Source: an uncultured Collinsella sp. (lineage in GTDB: Bacteria; Actinomycetota; Coriobacteriia; Coriobacteriales; Coriobacteriaceae). From it: a stretch of 6,780 nt of DNA. Under the pieces are notes generated by a model, which worked only from the letters and a program-made list of their open reading frames with translations, made no database searches and was not told the DNA's origin. Position 1 is the first letter of the stretch; the number at the start of each line of letters is the position of its first letter. The stretch covers positions 1-6,780 of the forward strand of contig URNK01000096.1 of the NCBI GenBank assembly GCA_900549195.1, in the 5' to 3' direction. This document shows positions 5,612 through 6,780 of the stretch, piece by piece. A program made the translations under genes and the position numbers.

Positions 5612-6549
5612 TGATTTCTCCCGGGGCAGGTCTTTCCGCCGTTGCGATCGTCGGTCCGACGGCGGTTGGTAAAAGTGACGTCGCTGACCGTTTGGCCGCT
5701 CGCCTTTCGTCTGAAGTGCTGTCGTGCGATGCGATGCAAATCTATCGCGGTATGGATATCGGCACCGCAAAGATGACGCCCGATGAGTGTACGGCGCCTC
5801 TGCGTCTCGTTGACATCGTAGAGCCGGGCGTCGCGTACTCTGCGGCGCTTTACCAGGCAGACGCTCGCGCGCATGTTGAGCGCCTGCTCGGGTCTGGACG
5901 TCTTCCGGTGTTTTGCGGGGGTACGGGCCTGTATCTCAAGGCCGCCCTCGATGAGATGGATTTTCCCTCGGGAGAACTTGAGGACGATCGCCGTGCGGGT
6001 TATCAGGAACTTGCCGAGCGCATTGGTGAGGAAGCGCTGCATAAGCTGCTTGCCGAGCGCGATCCTGAGTCTGCCGCGGTCATTCATCCTCATAATGTGC
6101 GCCGCGTGATTCGTGCGCTCGAAATGCATGATGACGGCGTTTCCTACGCACAGCAAAAGTCGCAGTTTAGTGTTCCATGTGAGCATTATCATGCCTTGTG
6201 GTTTGGCTTGACACGCAATCGTGAGCTGCTTTACGAGCGCATTAACCTGCGCGTTGACCTCATGTTTGAGCAGGGTCTTGTTGATGAGGTCCGTGGCCTT
6301 ATGGACCAGGGGCTTGAAGATGCGCTCACTTCGATGCAGGCGATTGGCTACAAAGAAATCATTGATGCTTTTAACGGTGTGATGACTATGGATGAGGCTC
6401 GTGAACTCATTAAGATGCGTTCGCGTCGCTATGCCAAGCGTCAGCTTTCGTGGTTTAAGCGCGACGATCGTATTGTGTGGTTCGATATGGACGAATATAC
6501 GGTCGATGAGGTCGTTGAGGATATCTTGCATCGCATCGAGGCTGCCTGA
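5611..6549 (+). CDS. miaA: tRNA dimethylallyltransferase MiaA
   Basis: MiaA transfers the dimethylallyl group of DMAPP to N6 of A37, making i6A37, the substrate of MiaB encoded just upstream. The 312-aa product (E. coli: 316) has the P-loop GPTAVGKS at 15-22, the catalytic segment around D40 (SCDAMQIYRGMDIGTAK; family usually DSMQ), the CGGTGLYLKAAL motif at 102-113, HNVRRVIRALE at 161-171, and the C-terminal ALTSMQAIGYKEI and RSRRYAKRQLSWFKRD segments. The start ATG overlaps the miaB stop by one base. A weak GGTGAG lies 8 nt upstream, so the two tRNA-modification enzymes look translationally coupled. The gene is complete and shows no lesion. Confidence 0.97.
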   Translation: MISPGAGLSAVAIVGPTAVGKSDVADRLAARLSSEVLSCDAMQIYRGMDIGTAKMTPDECTAPLRLVDIVEPGVAYSAALYQADARAHVERLLGSGRLPVFCGGTGLYLKAALDEMDFPSGELEDDRRAGYQELAERIGEEALHKLLAERDPESAAVIHPHNVRRVIRALEMHDDGVSYAQQKSQFSVPCEHYHALWFGLTRNRELLYERINLRVDLMFEQGLVDEVRGLMDQGLEDALTSMQAIGYKEIIDAFNGVMTMDEARELIKMRSRRYAKRQLSWFKRDDRIVWFDMDEYTVDEVVEDILHRIEAA

Positions 6550-6731
6550 TGGCCCGGTTTCCCCTTGTTCCCACGGCACCCGAGCCTGAGCGTGCCATTC
6601 TTGTCGGCGTCGAGTGGCGCGACAATGCGTGGCCGCTCGATCGCTCGCTCGATGAGCTTGAGCGCCTGGCGCACACGGCTGGCGCCCGGTGTGTTGCTCG
6701 TTTGTCGCAGCGACTGGTTAAACCCTATCCT
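6549..6731 (+). CDS. hflX: GTPase HflX, N-terminal fragment (3' truncated by contig end)
   Basis: HflX is a ribosome-associated GTPase that splits stalled ribosomes under stress. Only 61 codons are present. The segment ERAILVGVEW, then SLDELERLAHTAGARCVARLSQRLVKPYP, matches the start of the HflX N-terminal domain, where the phrase S-L-x-E-L-x-x-L-A-x-T-A-G-A is typical. No G-domain motif is in the window. ATG overlaps the miaA stop (TGATG) and GAGG (6538-6541) sits 7 nt upstream. miaA-hflX adjacency is common in bacteria. The frame continues into adapter DNA and reads LSLIHI then TGA at 6750-6752; those residues are artificial, and the real gene continues beyond the contig. Confidence 0.88.
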
Positions 6732-6780
6732 CTGTCTCTTATACACATCTGACGCTGCCGACGACTCCTTACGTGTAGAT
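6732..6780 (-). other. Nextera i5 sequencing adapter, inverted copy (technical sequence)
   Basis: Reading the reverse strand, 6732-6750 is the Tn5 mosaic end, 6751-6764 the i5 read-primer segment, 6765-6772 the same S505-type index, and 6773-6780 the end of P5. Bases 6732-6779 are the exact reverse complement of 1-48. Genomic sequence ends at 6731. Confidence 0.98.

Noticed and set aside
5608..6579. A 323-codon open frame on the minus strand opposite miaA
   Set aside because: It mirrors miaA exactly and has no domain I recognise. miaA has an intact P-loop and all family motifs.
1..6780. Terminal inverted repeats suggesting a transposon or a linear replicon
   Set aside because: The 48-bp repeats are Nextera adapter including an index and the Tn5 mosaic end. 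The interior holds only chromosomal housekeeping genes and no transposase or replication gene.

Overview
The window is one contig of conserved chromosomal DNA, bases 49-6731, with Illumina Nextera adapter sequence at both ends (1-48 and 6732-6780). The adapter blocks are exact inverted copies of each other and are technical, not biological. All genes lie on the + strand.

The organism is most likely a member of the Coriobacteriia (Actinomycetota), and Collinsella-like is my best guess. This is inference from gene order, the GC-rich codon style (abundant GAG, CTC, GCC, CGC) and the presence of RNase Y and SpoVS together. No rRNA or other taxonomic marker is present to confirm it.

Layout: the 3' end of recA (49-204) is followed after 11 nt by recX (216-908), giving the classic recombinase/modulator pair. 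A 257-nt gap (909-1165) then holds a possible recX terminator, a good sigma70-type promoter and two hairpins. rny (RNase Y, 1166-2716) follows, and 1 nt later comes a gene for a 361-aa protein with a GHKL/Bergerat-fold ATPase domain and no histidine-kinase dimerisation region (2718-3803). A 74-nt gap with a palindrome and an AT-rich leader precedes spoVS (3878-4195). After 45 nt come miaB (4241-5611), miaA (5611-6549) and the first 61 codons of hflX (6549-6731). The miaB/miaA and miaA/hflX junctions are TAATG and TGATG overlaps, which suggests one translationally coupled operon.

Functional themes: DNA repair (recA, recX), global mRNA decay (rny), tRNA A37 modification (MiaA adds the isopentenyl group, MiaB then adds the methylthio group) and ribosome rescue/splitting (hflX). 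The order recA ... rny - X - spoVS ... miaB ... miaA ... hflX echoes the Bacillus subtilis neighbourhood, where X is the phosphodiesterase gene ymdB. Here X is the GHKL ATPase, the least explained gene in the window and its most interesting one. I see no mobile element, CRISPR array, tRNA, rRNA or defence system. Apart from the GHKL gene and the rny and spoVS leaders, this is ordinary core-genome DNA.
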